Origin: an uncultured Desulfovibrio sp.
GTDB taxonomy: Bacteria > Desulfobacterota > Desulfovibrionia > Desulfovibrionales > Desulfovibrionaceae
NCBI GenBank assembly: GCA_937926875.1
Contig: CALBAX010000086.1
Span: forward strand, 1 to 29,571
Reading direction: 5' to 3'
DNA: 29,571 nt
The notes beneath the pieces were generated by a model. The model was not told the origin of the DNA, searched no databases, and saw only the letters and a program-made list of their open reading frames with translations. Positions 22,276-29,571 of this stretch are shown piece after piece. The first letter of the stretch is position 1; every line of letters begins with the position of its first letter. The translations under genes and the position numbers were made by a program.

Positions 22276-24002
22276 AGCGCTGGCTGTTCCGTGAGCCCCC
22301 TGCCGGTCCGCCGCCGCGCGGCCTGGCCCGGGAACTCTCCATCTCCCCCCTGCTGCTGGACATCCTCTGGCGGCGCGGCCTGGACAGCCCCGAGGAGCTG
22401 GACGCCTATCTTTCCGCGCGTCTGCCCGATCTGGTGCCGCCGTCCCGCTGGCCCCAGTTCCCGCAGGCGGCCGAGGTCATCAGCAAGGCCCTGCTGGACG
22501 GCAAGAAGCTGGCCGTCTGGGGCGACTACGACGTGGACGGCATCACGTCCTCCACGCTGGTGCTGGACGTGCTGGAAGCCCATGGTCTGGACGCCCTGTG
22601 GCATGTGCCCGACCGCCGCAGCGAAGGCTACGGCCTGAACATCCCGGCCATCGAAGAGCTGGCCGCGCAGGGCTGCGGCATCCTGCTCACCGTGGACTGC
22701 GGCATCTCCGACGTGGCTGCCGTGGCCCGCGCCCGCGAGCTGGGCATGACCGTGGTCATCTCCGACCACCACCTGCCGCCGCCTGAGCTGCCCCCGGCCG
22801 ACGCCATCTGCAACCCCCGTCTGGGCCCGGAAGACGACATGCCCTGCCCCCATCTGGCCGGTGTGGGCGTGGCCTTCTTCCTCATGGCCGCCGTCAACGC
22901 GACCCTGGCCCCGCACACGGGCCGCCGCTTCAAGATGGACAAGGCGCTGGATCTGGTGGCCCTGGGCACACTGGCCGATGTCATGCGCCTGGGCGGGCAG
23001 AACCGCATCCTCGTGCGCGGCGGGCTGGACAAACTGGCTGAAGCCGCCCGCCCCGGCATCGCCGCCCTCAAGACCGTGAGCGGTTCCGACGCGGCCGCCC
23101 GTCTCAATGCCGGGCAGGTGGTCTTCCGTCTGGCGCCGCGCATCAATGCCGCCGGGCGCATGGGCGCGGCCGATACCGCCCTCCGGCTGCTGCGCAGCAA
23201 GGAGCATGTGGAGGCCCTCCGCCTGGCCCAGCATCTGGATGCCCTCAACACCCAGCGCCGCGAGGAAGAGGAACGCATCTGGGCCGCCGCCCGCGAGCAG
23301 GCCCACCGGCAGATGGAGCAACGCCAGCGTCCGGCCCTGGTGCTCTACGGGAGCGACTGGCATCCCGGCATCGTGGGCATCGTGGCCTCGCGCATCGTGG
23401 AGGAATTCTACCGGCCCACCATCATCCTTTGCGACGACAACAATATGATGAAGGGCTCGGGCCGCTCCATCCGCGAGTTCGACCTTTACGCCGGGCTCCA
23501 GAAGACGGCCCATGTGCTGGCGGGCTTCGGCGGCCACAAGCTGGCCGCGGGCGTGCGCCTGGAACCCAACCAGCTGGAGCGCTTCCGCGAGGCCTTCGAA
23601 CGGGTCGTGGCTGACGAGCTGGGCGAGCAGCCCCTGACCCCGGCCCTGCTGCTGGAATGCGAACTGGATTTCCAGCAGGCCTCGGATTCCGCCTTTTTGC
23701 AGGAGCTGGAACTCATGCAGCCCTTTGGGGCGGGCAATGCCGAGCCGGTCTTCGCCTCCCCGGAACTCACCGTGGTGGACCGCAGCCCCCTGGGCTACAG
23801 CGGCGACCATGTACGCCTGCGCCTGAAGGACAGCGCCAGCGGCATCACCCTCATGGCCAAGGGCTGGAACATGGCCACGGCCTTCCCGCCCTCTTCCGTG
23901 GGCTCGCGCATCCGTGTGGCCTACACGCCGCGCCTGGACTACTACCGGGGCGTGGCTTCCATCGACGTGGGCATCAAGGACTGGCAGCCTGTGGCCGACT
24001 AG
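22272..24002 (+). CDS. recJ: Single-stranded-DNA-specific exonuclease RecJ
   Basis: The 576-residue DHH-family 5'-3' exonuclease acts in recombination and mismatch or base-excision repair. Motifs: GDYDVDG (84-90), TVDCGIS (140-146), SDHH (164-167) for the metal site, then DHHA1-domain residues GSGRS (395-399) and FGGHKLAAG (about 417-425), and a C-terminal OB-fold region. The ATG at 22272 overlaps the small ORF stop; GGAGGTG lies just before. Length matches the family. Last gene of the yicC operon, closed by a hairpin at 24021-24058. Confidence 0.95.
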   Translation: MKRWLFREPPAGPPPRGLARELSISPLLLDILWRRGLDSPEELDAYLSARLPDLVPPSRWPQFPQAAEVISKALLDGKKLAVWGDYDVDGITSSTLVLDVLEAHGLDALWHVPDRRSEGYGLNIPAIEELAAQGCGILLTVDCGISDVAAVARARELGMTVVISDHHLPPPELPPADAICNPRLGPEDDMPCPHLAGVGVAFFLMAAVNATLAPHTGRRFKMDKALDLVALGTLADVMRLGGQNRILVRGGLDKLAEAARPGIAALKTVSGSDAAARLNAGQVVFRLAPRINAAGRMGAADTALRLLRSKEHVEALRLAQHLDALNTQRREEEERIWAAAREQAHRQMEQRQRPALVLYGSDWHPGIVGIVASRIVEEFYRPTIILCDDNNMMKGSGRSIREFDLYAGLQKTAHVLAGFGGHKLAAGVRLEPNQLERFREAFERVVADELGEQPLTPALLLECELDFQQASDSAFLQELELMQPFGAGNAEPVFASPELTVVDRSPLGYSGDHVRLRLKDSASGITLMAKGWNMATAFPPSSVGSRIRVAYTPRLDYYRGVASIDVGIKDWQPVAD

Positions 24003-24020
24003 CGCACACGGGGATCATGC

Positions 24021-24058
24021 GAGGGGCCTTCTTCCCGTACGGGAGGGGCCTCTTTATT
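24021..24058 (+). terminator. Terminator after recJ
   Basis: Nested stems GAGGGGCC with GGCCTCTT (two G-T wobbles) and an inner perfect TCCCGTACGGGA, followed by TTTATTGT. It begins 18 bp after the recJ stop. Confidence 0.6.
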
Positions 24059-24548
24059 GTCCCTGTTTTTGGGGGAGCGCTGGCCTCTCTTCGCCTTCCC
24101 CCTGCTGCCGTACCGCACCACTTGCGTGTCACGGGCAGCCACGGCCTGCTGCCGCTCCCCTGCCGCCAACGCCCCGGCGGCGTCTTTGCTGACCGCGCTG
24201 TGCAGGCGCCTTTTCCCCGGAGGGATGGCATCCCCCATATCTGCGCGCCCTGTCCGCTGCCACAAAATCCCGGAAATTTCCTTCCGCATCCTTCACAGAT
24301 GCCATTTGAGGCTTACCCTTTGAGCACGGCAGCCCCGACGGCAGGCCAGGGACGCTCCCGCGCCCGGGCCAGCGCCGTCCCGGCCCTGTCCTCCCGCCTG
24401 TTTTCCTGCTCCGGCAGGCAGTCCGGGACAGGCCGCGGCCACGACCGCCTGCGGCACCGCCCCTCCCGTGAGACAAGGGAGGCGCTGTGCCGCCCCTTGC
24501 CTTCAACAGATCACACGCCGGGATCATCCGGCTTTTCAGGAGTTCGTC
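24059..24548. other. Intergenic region recJ to 334-aa gene
   Basis: About 490 bp in which I see no convincing gene. A 58-aa frame on the minus strand (24305-24129, beginning MASVKDAEGNFRDFV) has a weak site and a low-complexity Arg/Gly tail; I do not call it. No clear promoter hexamers precede the next gene. Confidence 0.4.
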
Positions 24549-25553
24549 ATGAAACAGCCCGAAGAGCTGTCCGCGTACAAGGAAAGCGTCCTGCAGGACA
24601 TCGCCCAGGCCCAGCGCGTGGGCGCTGACGAGAACGCCATCACCGCCCTCATCAGCCAGTACCCGCTGGACCAGGCCCTGGCCGCCCGTCTGGCCCGCTG
24701 CTACGGCCCCAAGGGATTGGAGAATTTCAACCTGGACGGCATCGACGTGGCCGCCCTGCCCGCGCAGCAGAAGCACGCCAAGGAACCTGACCAGAGCGTG
24801 TTGCAGCAGGTCTGGGAAGAGCACGTGGCCCTGGTCATGGATCAGGTCTGCCGCATGTCGCCCGAATATCTCGACCTGGAGCAGGAGACCCGTCTGGACA
24901 TCCTGCTGCTGGAACAGGCCCGCGCCGAGAACAACCTCCAGGCCATGCTGGGCCTGGAGATCCTGCATGTGGCCGAAGACCTGAACCTGGCCGTGCAGGA
25001 AGCCGAAGCCGCCGAAGCCGGCCACGCCGCCGGACAGCCCGGGGCCTGCAAGATGGCCGCCTTTGCCCGCAAGATCATCCACAGTCTGGAACGCCAGCGC
25101 GAGAGCCTGGAACAGGCCGCCGAGCTCCTGCCCCTGGTCTGTGACGCCCAGGCCTATGCCGCCGCTGCCCAGACCTATGCCCAGAACAAGAAAGACAAGG
25201 ACGGCCTGCCCGAAGACGGCTTCCGCCAGACCATGCAGGCCCAGTGCCAGTCGCTGGAAGCCGCCGCGCAGGACTGCACCACGCCCTGCCTGGGCGACCT
25301 GTTCACCGCCCGCCGACGCAACCTGGCCACGGCGGAAGAGGTCTACATCCGCATGCAGCGCCAGGCCCTGAGCGGCCTTTCTTCGGTGACGCAGGCCGAG
25401 GCCCTGGCCGACAGTCTCTTCCCCTGGCTGGCCGATACCCTGGAAGGCATCGTCGGCAACGGGCTCCACGCCGGTCTCAAGGACACGGCGGCAGCCCGAC
25501 TGGACGGCATCCGCCAGCTGCTGGCCGATATGGAAGCTGAAGAGCAGGAATAA
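24549..25553 (+). CDS. Hypothetical all-helical protein of unknown function (334 aa)
   Basis: I do not recognise this family. The 334-residue protein is soluble and strongly helical, rich in Ala, Glu, Gln and Leu with regular heptad-like spacing (for example residues 75-150 and 180-220, around SLERQRESLEQAAELL). It has no signal peptide or membrane segment. Several cysteines are scattered, and no metal motif is clear. The ATG at 24549 follows CAGGAG by 7 nt. Codon use is like the neighbours, so it is probably native and translated. It stands alone between the recJ terminator and a palindromic repeat that may end its transcript. Confidence 0.8.
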   Translation: MKQPEELSAYKESVLQDIAQAQRVGADENAITALISQYPLDQALAARLARCYGPKGLENFNLDGIDVAALPAQQKHAKEPDQSVLQQVWEEHVALVMDQVCRMSPEYLDLEQETRLDILLLEQARAENNLQAMLGLEILHVAEDLNLAVQEAEAAEAGHAAGQPGACKMAAFARKIIHSLERQRESLEQAAELLPLVCDAQAYAAAAQTYAQNKKDKDGLPEDGFRQTMQAQCQSLEAAAQDCTTPCLGDLFTARRRNLATAEEVYIRMQRQALSGLSSVTQAEALADSLFPWLADTLEGIVGNGLHAGLKDTAAARLDGIRQLLADMEAEEQE

Positions 25554-25556
25554 AAG

Positions 25557-25636
25557 GATGAGGGGGAAGAGGGCCCTTTTTGAAAAAAAGGTCTCCCCTT
25601 CCCCCTCAAGCTCCCCCATCCCTCCCAAAAACTTTT
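25557..25636 (-). repeat. Palindromic intergenic repeat, copy 2
   Basis: Read on the minus strand it has the same order of blocks as the copy at 5179-5258: AAAAGTTTTTGGGAGGGATG, then GAGGGGGAAGG, a T-run and A-run, and CTTCCCCCTC. The arms GAGGGGGAAG and CTTCCCCCTC pair, and the inner CCTTTTT/AAAAAGG extends the stem. Only 3 bp after the stop of the 334-aa gene, it may serve as its terminator. Confidence 0.6.
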
Positions 25637-25648
25637 GGCCGGATCCCT

Positions 25649-25776
25649 GGCAGCAAGGTAGCGTGCTGCGCAGGCTGTGCGCGGCTCACCGTCTCCCGGC
25701 ATGATGCGGGAGGGGAAGTTGTCCGGCATGACGGCGAAAGGGCAGCGCCACGGAAAGCATGCGTCGCCTTGCTGCC
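25649..25776. ncRNA. Candidate structured RNA (unnamed)
   Basis: Two long-range complementary pairs close a 128-nt domain: GGCAGCAAGG (25649-25658) with CCTTGCTGCC (25767-25776), and GCGTGCT (25661-25667) with AGCATGC (25756-25762, one G-U). Inside are hairpins GCGCA/TGCGC and CTCCCG/CGGGAG. No coding frame explains it. A strong plus-strand terminator lies downstream at 25873-25915 with no called gene immediately before it. I recognise no known RNA family; strand is uncertain, plus favoured by the terminator. Confidence 0.3.
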
Positions 25777-25872
25777 GCGCATGAGATGCGGCCAGGCACC
25801 CCGTGATGGTGCGACCTCTGGCGCGCGCGTAAGATATGTTGCCGGCAATGGCCTTTTGGATCGCCCATGCAG

Positions 25873-25915
25873 CAGGGCCAGTCCCCCACCCAAGGGAGAC
25901 TGGCCCTGTTTTCTT
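25873..25915 (+). terminator. Rho-independent terminator without an obvious gene
   Basis: CAGGGCCAGTC (25873-25883) pairs perfectly with GACTGGCCCTG (25898-25908), followed by TTTTCTTGTCT. On the minus strand no T-run follows. It may end a small RNA from 25640 onwards, or be a backup for the 334-aa gene. Confidence 0.8.
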
Positions 25916-25978
25916 GTCTATCCCTGCCTGCCGGATGCGGGACACGGACGCGTGCCGCGGTGACGGACGGTAAAAGGT

Positions 25979-26635
25979 CTACGGCTTGGGATACTGGCGG
26001 ATGTGCGAGAAGATGCTGCCGTCCCGTTCCAGCCCCTGCTGGGCGGCCTTGGCATACCAGAGGGCAGACTCCGTGGCATCCTGCGGCACGCCGAAGCCCA
26101 CTTCATAGCAGGCGCCCAGGAAGCGCTGGGCCTGGCCATTGCCCTGTTCGGCAGCACGCTTGGCCCAGTCGAAGCTTTGTTCGGGGTCTTTGGTCACCAG
26201 TTCGCCGTCGGCGCAGATCAGGGCCATGTTGAACTGTGCCTCGGCATAGCCGCTTTGGGCCGCACGCTGCATCCATTGCAGATAGCCAGCGGTATCGCGC
26301 GGCACGCCCGCGCCGGAACGCAGCATGTAGGCCACCAGGGTCTGGGCTTCGGCATCGTTCTGCTCCGCCGCCAGCATGTACCATTTGAAGGCCGTGGCCA
26401 GATCCTGCGGGACGCCGAGCCCGTTCTCGTAGCAGCGGCCCAGCAGCACCTGCGAGCGGGCATCGCCTTCCGTGGCCAGGGGCTGCAGCAGGCGCAGCGT
26501 TTTTTTGTACTGGCCGATATTGTAGGCCGTCCAGGCTTCCTGCCAGGTCTTGTCCGCCTTGCTGTCCGCGCCCACGGCAGGGATGGCGCTCACCAGGGCA
26601 AGGCCCAGAAGGCCTGTCGCGAGTATCTTGTTCAT
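25979..26635 (-). CDS. Exported Sel1-repeat (TPR-like) protein
   Basis: The 218-residue protein has a signal peptide (MNKILATGLLGLALVSAIPA, likely cut after VGA at residue 23). Four Sel1-like repeats of about 36 residues follow at 58-94, 95-130, 131-166 and 167-201, each with the A-x-AQ-x-x-LG/M and GV-x-x-D-x-x-x-A pattern. Such periplasmic helical solenoids mediate protein-protein contacts; the partner is unknown. GGAG lies 6 nt before the ATG at 26635. It is divergent from yqeB and has no partner gene on its own strand here. Confidence 0.9.
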   Translation of the reverse strand: MNKILATGLLGLALVSAIPAVGADSKADKTWQEAWTAYNIGQYKKTLRLLQPLATEGDARSQVLLGRCYENGLGVPQDLATAFKWYMLAAEQNDAEAQTLVAYMLRSGAGVPRDTAGYLQWMQRAAQSGYAEAQFNMALICADGELVTKDPEQSFDWAKRAAEQGNGQAQRFLGACYEVGFGVPQDATESALWYAKAAQQGLERDGSIFSHIRQYPKP

Positions 26636-26747
26636 GATCTCTCCTTGCGTGTCGTTTCCTCTTCCGGCATCAGCCCGGGGACACGCGTGCAGGCCACCAT
26701 ACGCCGCCCCCCGCCGGGACACAAGCATCCTGTTCGTTCCCCGGCCC

Positions 26748-26776
26748 TTGACGACTGGCCCGGCAAGATGCATTTT
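26748..26776 (+). promoter_or_regulatory. Possible promoter of yqeB
   Basis: TTGACG (26748-26753), 17 bp and CATTTT (26771-26776). The -10 box is poor. The predicted start point falls within the two ATG codons at 26781 and 26784, again without a Shine-Dalgarno. Confidence 0.33.
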
Positions 26777-26780
26777 TGTC

Positions 26781-27590
26781 ATGATGCAAAAAGGATTCTC
26801 TCCCCTCGTCGTCATCCAGGGCGCCGGAGACATGGGCACCGGTGTGGCCCTGGAGCTGTGGCATGCGGGCCTGCACAGGCTCGTGCTGCTGGAGTGCGCC
26901 CGGCCGCGTGCCATCCGCCGTTTGGTGGTCTTTTCCGAGGCGGTCTTCGAGGGCGCGGCCCGGGTGGAAGGGCTCGAGGCCCGTCTGTGCCCCGGAGTGG
27001 CCGCCTGCCGTGCCCTCTGGCAGACCGGGGAGGCCCTGCCCCTGCTGGTGGACGAGGACGGCGCGAGCCTGCGCGAGCTTTGCCCCCAGGTCTTCCTGGA
27101 TGCCACCATGAGCAAGAAGGCCCGCGGTCTTTCCCCGGACATGGCGGATCTTGTCATCGCCCTTGGCCCGGGCATCGAAGCCGGGCGGGACGTCCACTGC
27201 GTCATCGAAAGTTTCGGCCCGGACATGGGCCGCTGCCTCTGGCAGGGGCAGGCCCTGGCCGATACCGGCATCCCCTGCGAGCACGGCCGCACCGAACAGC
27301 GCGTGGGCCGTGCCCCGTGTGCCGGTGTCTTCGCAAGCTCCCTGCCCCTGGGCGGCCATGTCCTTCAGGGGCAGGAAGTGGGCCGGGTGGACGGCACGCC
27401 TGTCCGGGCTCCCCTGTCCGGCCGTTTGCGCGGCCTGTTGCGCTCCGGTCTTCCGGTGCGCGCGGGGGCCAAGGTGTGCGACGTCGAGCCGCTGGACCAC
27501 GTGCCCCTGGACCAAGTCTCCTCACGCGCCCGCTGCCTGGGCAGGGGCGTGCTGCGGGCCATGGCCGCCCGCTACAACCTTCCTACCTGA
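26781..27590 (+). CDS. yqeB: EF2563/YqeB family selenium-dependent molybdenum hydroxylase system protein
   Basis: The 269-residue protein matches the YqeB family. It has an N-terminal nucleotide-binding-like VIQGAGDMGTGVAL (11-24), ECARPRAIRRLVVFSEAVFEG (about 37-57) and LGPGIEAGRDV. The C-terminal half resembles a biotinyl-type domain (APLSGRLRGLLRSGLPVRAG). Known context of the family is maturation of selenium-dependent molybdenum hydroxylases such as xanthine dehydrogenase; its exact step is not established. Neither a hydroxylase nor other maturation genes are in the window. Adjacent ATGs at 26781 and 26784 could both start; no Shine-Dalgarno is visible. First gene of a tight four-gene run. 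Confidence 0.85.
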   Translation: MMQKGFSPLVVIQGAGDMGTGVALELWHAGLHRLVLLECARPRAIRRLVVFSEAVFEGAARVEGLEARLCPGVAACRALWQTGEALPLLVDEDGASLRELCPQVFLDATMSKKARGLSPDMADLVIALGPGIEAGRDVHCVIESFGPDMGRCLWQGQALADTGIPCEHGRTEQRVGRAPCAGVFASSLPLGGHVLQGQEVGRVDGTPVRAPLSGRLRGLLRSGLPVRAGAKVCDVEPLDHVPLDQVSSRARCLGRGVLRAMAARYNLPT

Positions 27591-27602
27591 TACAGGAGTA
27601 TC

Positions 27603-28088
27603 ATGTCCCCCTTCAATCCCGATCCCCAGAACAGATGCCCCTCTCCCCGGAGCGACAACGGCCAGTCCCGCGATGACGAGCGCGTCATCGAGGCCGAGAT
27701 CATCCACGACGGCTGTGACGGCGGCAGGGGCCAGGGCCCTTACGGCCGTTCCTGCCGGGGCGGTCATGGCCAGGAACAGTTCCGCGCCAGCCGCAGCCCC
27801 TGGAACGGCGGCCTGCATTTCCAGACCATCTGGACCTCGGGCGGCAGCCGGCAGGCAGGCCTTGCGCCCGGCATCACCCTGGCCCTGATCATCATCGCCG
27901 GGATCCAGTTCGGCCTGCTGGCCAGCATCGGCTTCATGGTCTTCCATGCCATCGGCTCTGTCCTCAACTCCATGCGCGAGATGCGCTCCATGCTGGCGGG
28001 CAATCCCCCCAACCCCTGGCCCGGCCGCATCCTCAGCTGGATCATCAGCTTTTTGCTGGTAGGCTGGCTTTCCGGTGGCTTCCACTGA
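27603..28088 (+). CDS. Hypothetical small membrane protein
   Basis: The 161-residue protein is not recognised. Residues 1-85 are hydrophilic and Gly/Arg/Asp-rich, probably disordered. A hydrophobic segment spans about 89-119 (long enough for one helix plus a short turn), and a second lies at 142-160 (ILSWIISFLLVGWLSGGF). AGGAG lies 5 nt before the ATG at 27603, 12 bp after yqeB. Its last 14 bp overlap the next gene. It is probably an inner-membrane protein with a cytosolic N-terminal tail; no function is assigned. Confidence 0.72.
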   Translation: MSPFNPDPQNRCPSPRSDNGQSRDDERVIEAEIIHDGCDGGRGQGPYGRSCRGGHGQEQFRASRSPWNGGLHFQTIWTSGGSRQAGLAPGITLALIIIAGIQFGLLASIGFMVFHAIGSVLNSMREMRSMLAGNPPNPWPGRILSWIISFLLVGWLSGGFH

Positions 28089-28368
28089 TGCCGTATGGCA
28101 TGTCTACCTGCTGCGCTGCGCCGATGACACCCTGTACTGCGGCGTGACCACCGACCTTGCCCGGCGTCTGGCCCAGCACAACGGCCGTCTGGCCGGCGGG
28201 GCCCGCTATACGCGCCCGCGCAGGCCGGTGGCCCTGCTGCTCTCCCGGGCCTGCCCGTCCCGGCAGGAGGCCCTGCGCCTGGAATATCATATCAAACGAC
28301 TGCCCCGCTCCCGCAAGGAACAGGCCCTGAAAGAGTTTCCCCAATGCTGCCCCTGGATACTGCCCTGA
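28075..28368 (+). CDS. GIY-YIG domain protein (UPF0213/YhbQ-like)
   Basis: The 97-residue protein is a single GIY-YIG nuclease-like domain: VYLLRC (10-15), LYCGVTTDLARRLAQHN (the YIG part with the conserved Arg) and, near the C-terminus, EALRLEYHIKRLPR with the metal-binding Glu. Relatives such as YhbQ have been linked to DNA damage tolerance, but the physiological substrate is uncertain. The first start in frame is a GTG at 28075 inside the previous gene, without a clear Shine-Dalgarno, so translation is probably coupled. Its end overlaps the LysE gene by 25 bp. Confidence 0.86.
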   Translation: MASTDAVWHVYLLRCADDTLYCGVTTDLARRLAQHNGRLAGGARYTRPRRPVALLLSRACPSRQEALRLEYHIKRLPRSRKEQALKEFPQCCPWILP

Positions 28369-28973
28369 CGTTTTTCGTGACTGCCCTCATGCTGGCCCTT
28401 GCCCCGGGACCGGACATCATCTTCGTCCTCACCCAGTCCGCCCTGTACGGCATGCGGGCCGGGGTGGCCACCACCCTGGGGCTCATCTCCGGCCTGTGCT
28501 TCCATACAACAATAGTAGCTGTGGGCGTGGCGGGCATCTTCATGACCTCGCCGCTGGCCTTTACCCTGCTGACCAGCGTCGGGGCGGCCTACCTGCTCTA
28601 TCTGGCCTGGCTCTCCTTCCGGGCCGGGGCCAGCATGGCCCATCTGCAGGAAAGCCGGTTCCTGGGGTACGGGGGCCTGTACCGCCGCGGGGTCATCATG
28701 AACATCACCAACCCCAAGGTGACGCTTTTCTTCCTGGCCTTCCTGCCGCAGTTCTGCGCGCCGGAGCGCGGCAGCGTGGCCTTGCAGGTCATGGAGCTGG
28801 GCCTGCTCTTCATGCTGGCGGCCTTCATCGTCTTCACGGCCGTCTCGGCCCTGGGCGGCCGCCTGGCCCACTGGTTCAACAGCTCGCCGCGCAGCCAGAT
28901 GCTCATGCACCGCGTGGCCGGTCTGGTCTTCGTGGCCCTGGCCGGGATGCTGCTGTTCTCCTGCGTGGCCTGA
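28344..28973 (+). CDS. LysE/RhtB family amino acid exporter
   Basis: The 209-residue membrane protein has about six hydrophobic segments and the family signature LALAPGPDIIFVLTQS (about 18-33), plus NITNPKVTLFFLAFLPQF (about 119-136). Members export amino acids such as lysine, homoserine, threonine or cysteine; the substrate here is unknown. The ATG at 28344 lies inside the GIY-YIG gene and gives the exact family N-terminus; only a weak AAAGAG precedes it, so coupling is likely. Last gene of the yqeB run. Confidence 0.9.
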   Translation: MLPLDTALTFFVTALMLALAPGPDIIFVLTQSALYGMRAGVATTLGLISGLCFHTTIVAVGVAGIFMTSPLAFTLLTSVGAAYLLYLAWLSFRAGASMAHLQESRFLGYGGLYRRGVIMNITNPKVTLFFLAFLPQFCAPERGSVALQVMELGLLFMLAAFIVFTAVSALGGRLAHWFNSSPRSQMLMHRVAGLVFVALAGMLLFSCVA

Positions 28974-29009
28974 GCCGCGTGAGGCCCTGTGGCGCCGCCC
29001 TTTCCGGGC

Positions 29010-29038
29010 TTGACACAGGCTTGAGCGCCGAGTAAGAA
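29010..29038 (+). promoter_or_regulatory. Sigma70 promoter of the DUF177 gene
   Basis: TTGACA (29010-29015), 17 bp and TAAGAA (29033-29038), 18 bp before the start codon. The consensus -35 is the best in the window. The leader would be only about 12 nt and just contains the GAGG site. Confidence 0.52.
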
Positions 29039-29056
29039 GGCCGCATTGAGGTGACC

Positions 29057-29571
29057 ATGCAGAACTATCGTATCCCGCTCAGTGAGATTTCCCCTTCCGG
29101 CAAGGACATGACGCTGGACGATCCCGCCATCTGGCAGGGGCCGCTGGCCGAGTTCCAGATGGACTGCCGCATCGTCGATCCCCTGAAGGCCGAGCTCGGC
29201 ATCATGCCCCTGGAAGGCGGCTATCTGGTGCGCGGGAGCATCACCGGTACCGTGGTGCTGCCCTGCAACCGTTGCGCCGAAGACGTGACCGTGACCGTGG
29301 ATTCGCATTTTGAAAATTTTGAGGAGACAGCCGTCGAACCCGAAGACGAAGAGGCCGCGACCGCCGGTGAAGACCTGCTGGAAAGTCGCGTCGTCGTGGA
29401 GAACGGCGTGTCGTATCTCGATCTGGGCGCCATCTGCTGGGAAGAATTCGTCCTGGCCCTGCCGGTCAATCCCCTGTGCCGCCCCGACTGCAAAGGCCTG
29501 TGCCCCCAGTGCGGCGCCAACCTGAACGAGGGGCCCTGCGGCTGCTCCCGCGACGAGGCGGACGTGGAGGC
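29057..29571 (+). CDS. DUF177 (YceD-like) protein, cut by the window end
   Basis: The visible 171 codons start MQNYRIPLSEI after GAGG (5 nt spacing). They show VLPCNRCAEDV (about 77-87), an acidic middle (about 94-108) and a C-terminal cysteine cluster CRPDCKGLCPQCG followed by CGC. This is the DUF177/YceD pattern. In many bacteria this gene precedes rpmF (ribosomal protein L32) and the fatty acid genes plsX and fabH, and the protein is linked to ribosomal RNA or L32 function. The stop and any such neighbours lie outside the window. Confidence 0.88.
   Translation, partial: MQNYRIPLSEISPSGKDMTLDDPAIWQGPLAEFQMDCRIVDPLKAELGIMPLEGGYLVRGSITGTVVLPCNRCAEDVTVTVDSHFENFEETAVEPEDEEAATAGEDLLESRVVVENGVSYLDLGAICWEEFVLALPVNPLCRPDCKGLCPQCGANLNEGPCGCSRDEADVE

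Noticed and set aside
21342..23810. 822-aa minus-strand frame across pyrF and recJ
   Set aside because: Antisense shadow, Gly/His/Gln-rich without motifs.
24129..24305. 58-aa minus-strand frame between recJ and the 334-aa gene
   Set aside because: Weak ribosome site at poor distance and a low-complexity Arg/Gly C-terminal half.
1..29571. tRNA, rRNA, CRISPR, phage or transposase genes
   Set aside because: No cloverleaf, ribosomal RNA stretch, spaced direct repeats or mobile-element protein was recognised on either strand.

Overview
The window is 29.6 kb of GC-rich bacterial chromosome with closely packed genes. It holds 23 protein-coding genes I would defend (one cut by each window edge) plus one probable small ORF. 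I see no rRNA, tRNA, CRISPR array, insertion sequence or phage gene. The oxygen-sensitive class III ribonucleotide reductase and the general character of the proteins (YqeB/EF2563 protein, LarA-type protein, DUF4139 protein, yicC-gmk-pyrF-recJ order) suggest a strict anaerobe. My best guess is a Desulfovibrio-type member of the Desulfovibrionaceae; that is inferred from the look of the proteins, not from a marker gene.

Layout. (1) 1-2952, minus strand: nrdG (partial), a 55-aa ORF carrying the glycyl-radical peptide of anaerobic ribonucleotide reductase, and nrdD without that peptide. Upstream lie nested hairpins, a cobalamin riboswitch and a sigma70-like promoter. (2) 3222-4523, minus: LarA-family nickel-dependent racemase homologue, followed by about 0.9 kb without recognisable genes. 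(3) 5436-9004, minus: exported DUF4139 protein and the ABC-F factor EttA, separated by a cluster of perfect hairpins. (4) 9259-11843, plus: a BASS transporter, an aromatic amino acid transporter and RidA, read as one unit. (5) 11957-14960, plus: membrane-anchored metallophosphoesterase, SAM methyltransferase and 6-phosphogluconolactonase. (6) 15110-19248: M15 peptidase (minus) divergent from mtaB (plus), a small lipoprotein (plus) and a DJ-1/PfpI protein (minus). (7) 19452-24002, plus: FmdB zinc ribbon, then yicC-gmk-pyrF-small ORF-recJ. (8) 24549-25553, plus: an unrecognised 334-aa helical protein, followed by a palindromic repeat and a possible structured RNA. (9) 25979-26635, minus: Sel1-repeat protein. 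(10) 26781-28973, plus: yqeB, a small membrane protein, a GIY-YIG protein and a LysE-type exporter in overlapping order. (11) From 29057: DUF177/YceD, cut by the window end.

How it works together. The most notable unit is the ribonucleotide reductase locus. The large NrdD chain keeps the ATP cone, both substrate-channel cysteine positions and a Cys-rich C-terminus. The glycine that should carry the stored radical sits on a separate 55-residue ORF with its own strong ribosome binding site, directly in front of the activase gene nrdG. The transcript begins with a B12 riboswitch, so dNTP synthesis by this B12-independent enzyme is probably turned down when cobalamin is available. Elsewhere the window is mainly housekeeping: nucleotide synthesis (gmk, pyrF), DNA repair (recJ), translation and tRNA modification (ettA, mtaB), amino acid transport with enamine clearance (RidA), and envelope functions (M15 peptidase, lipoprotein, DUF4139).
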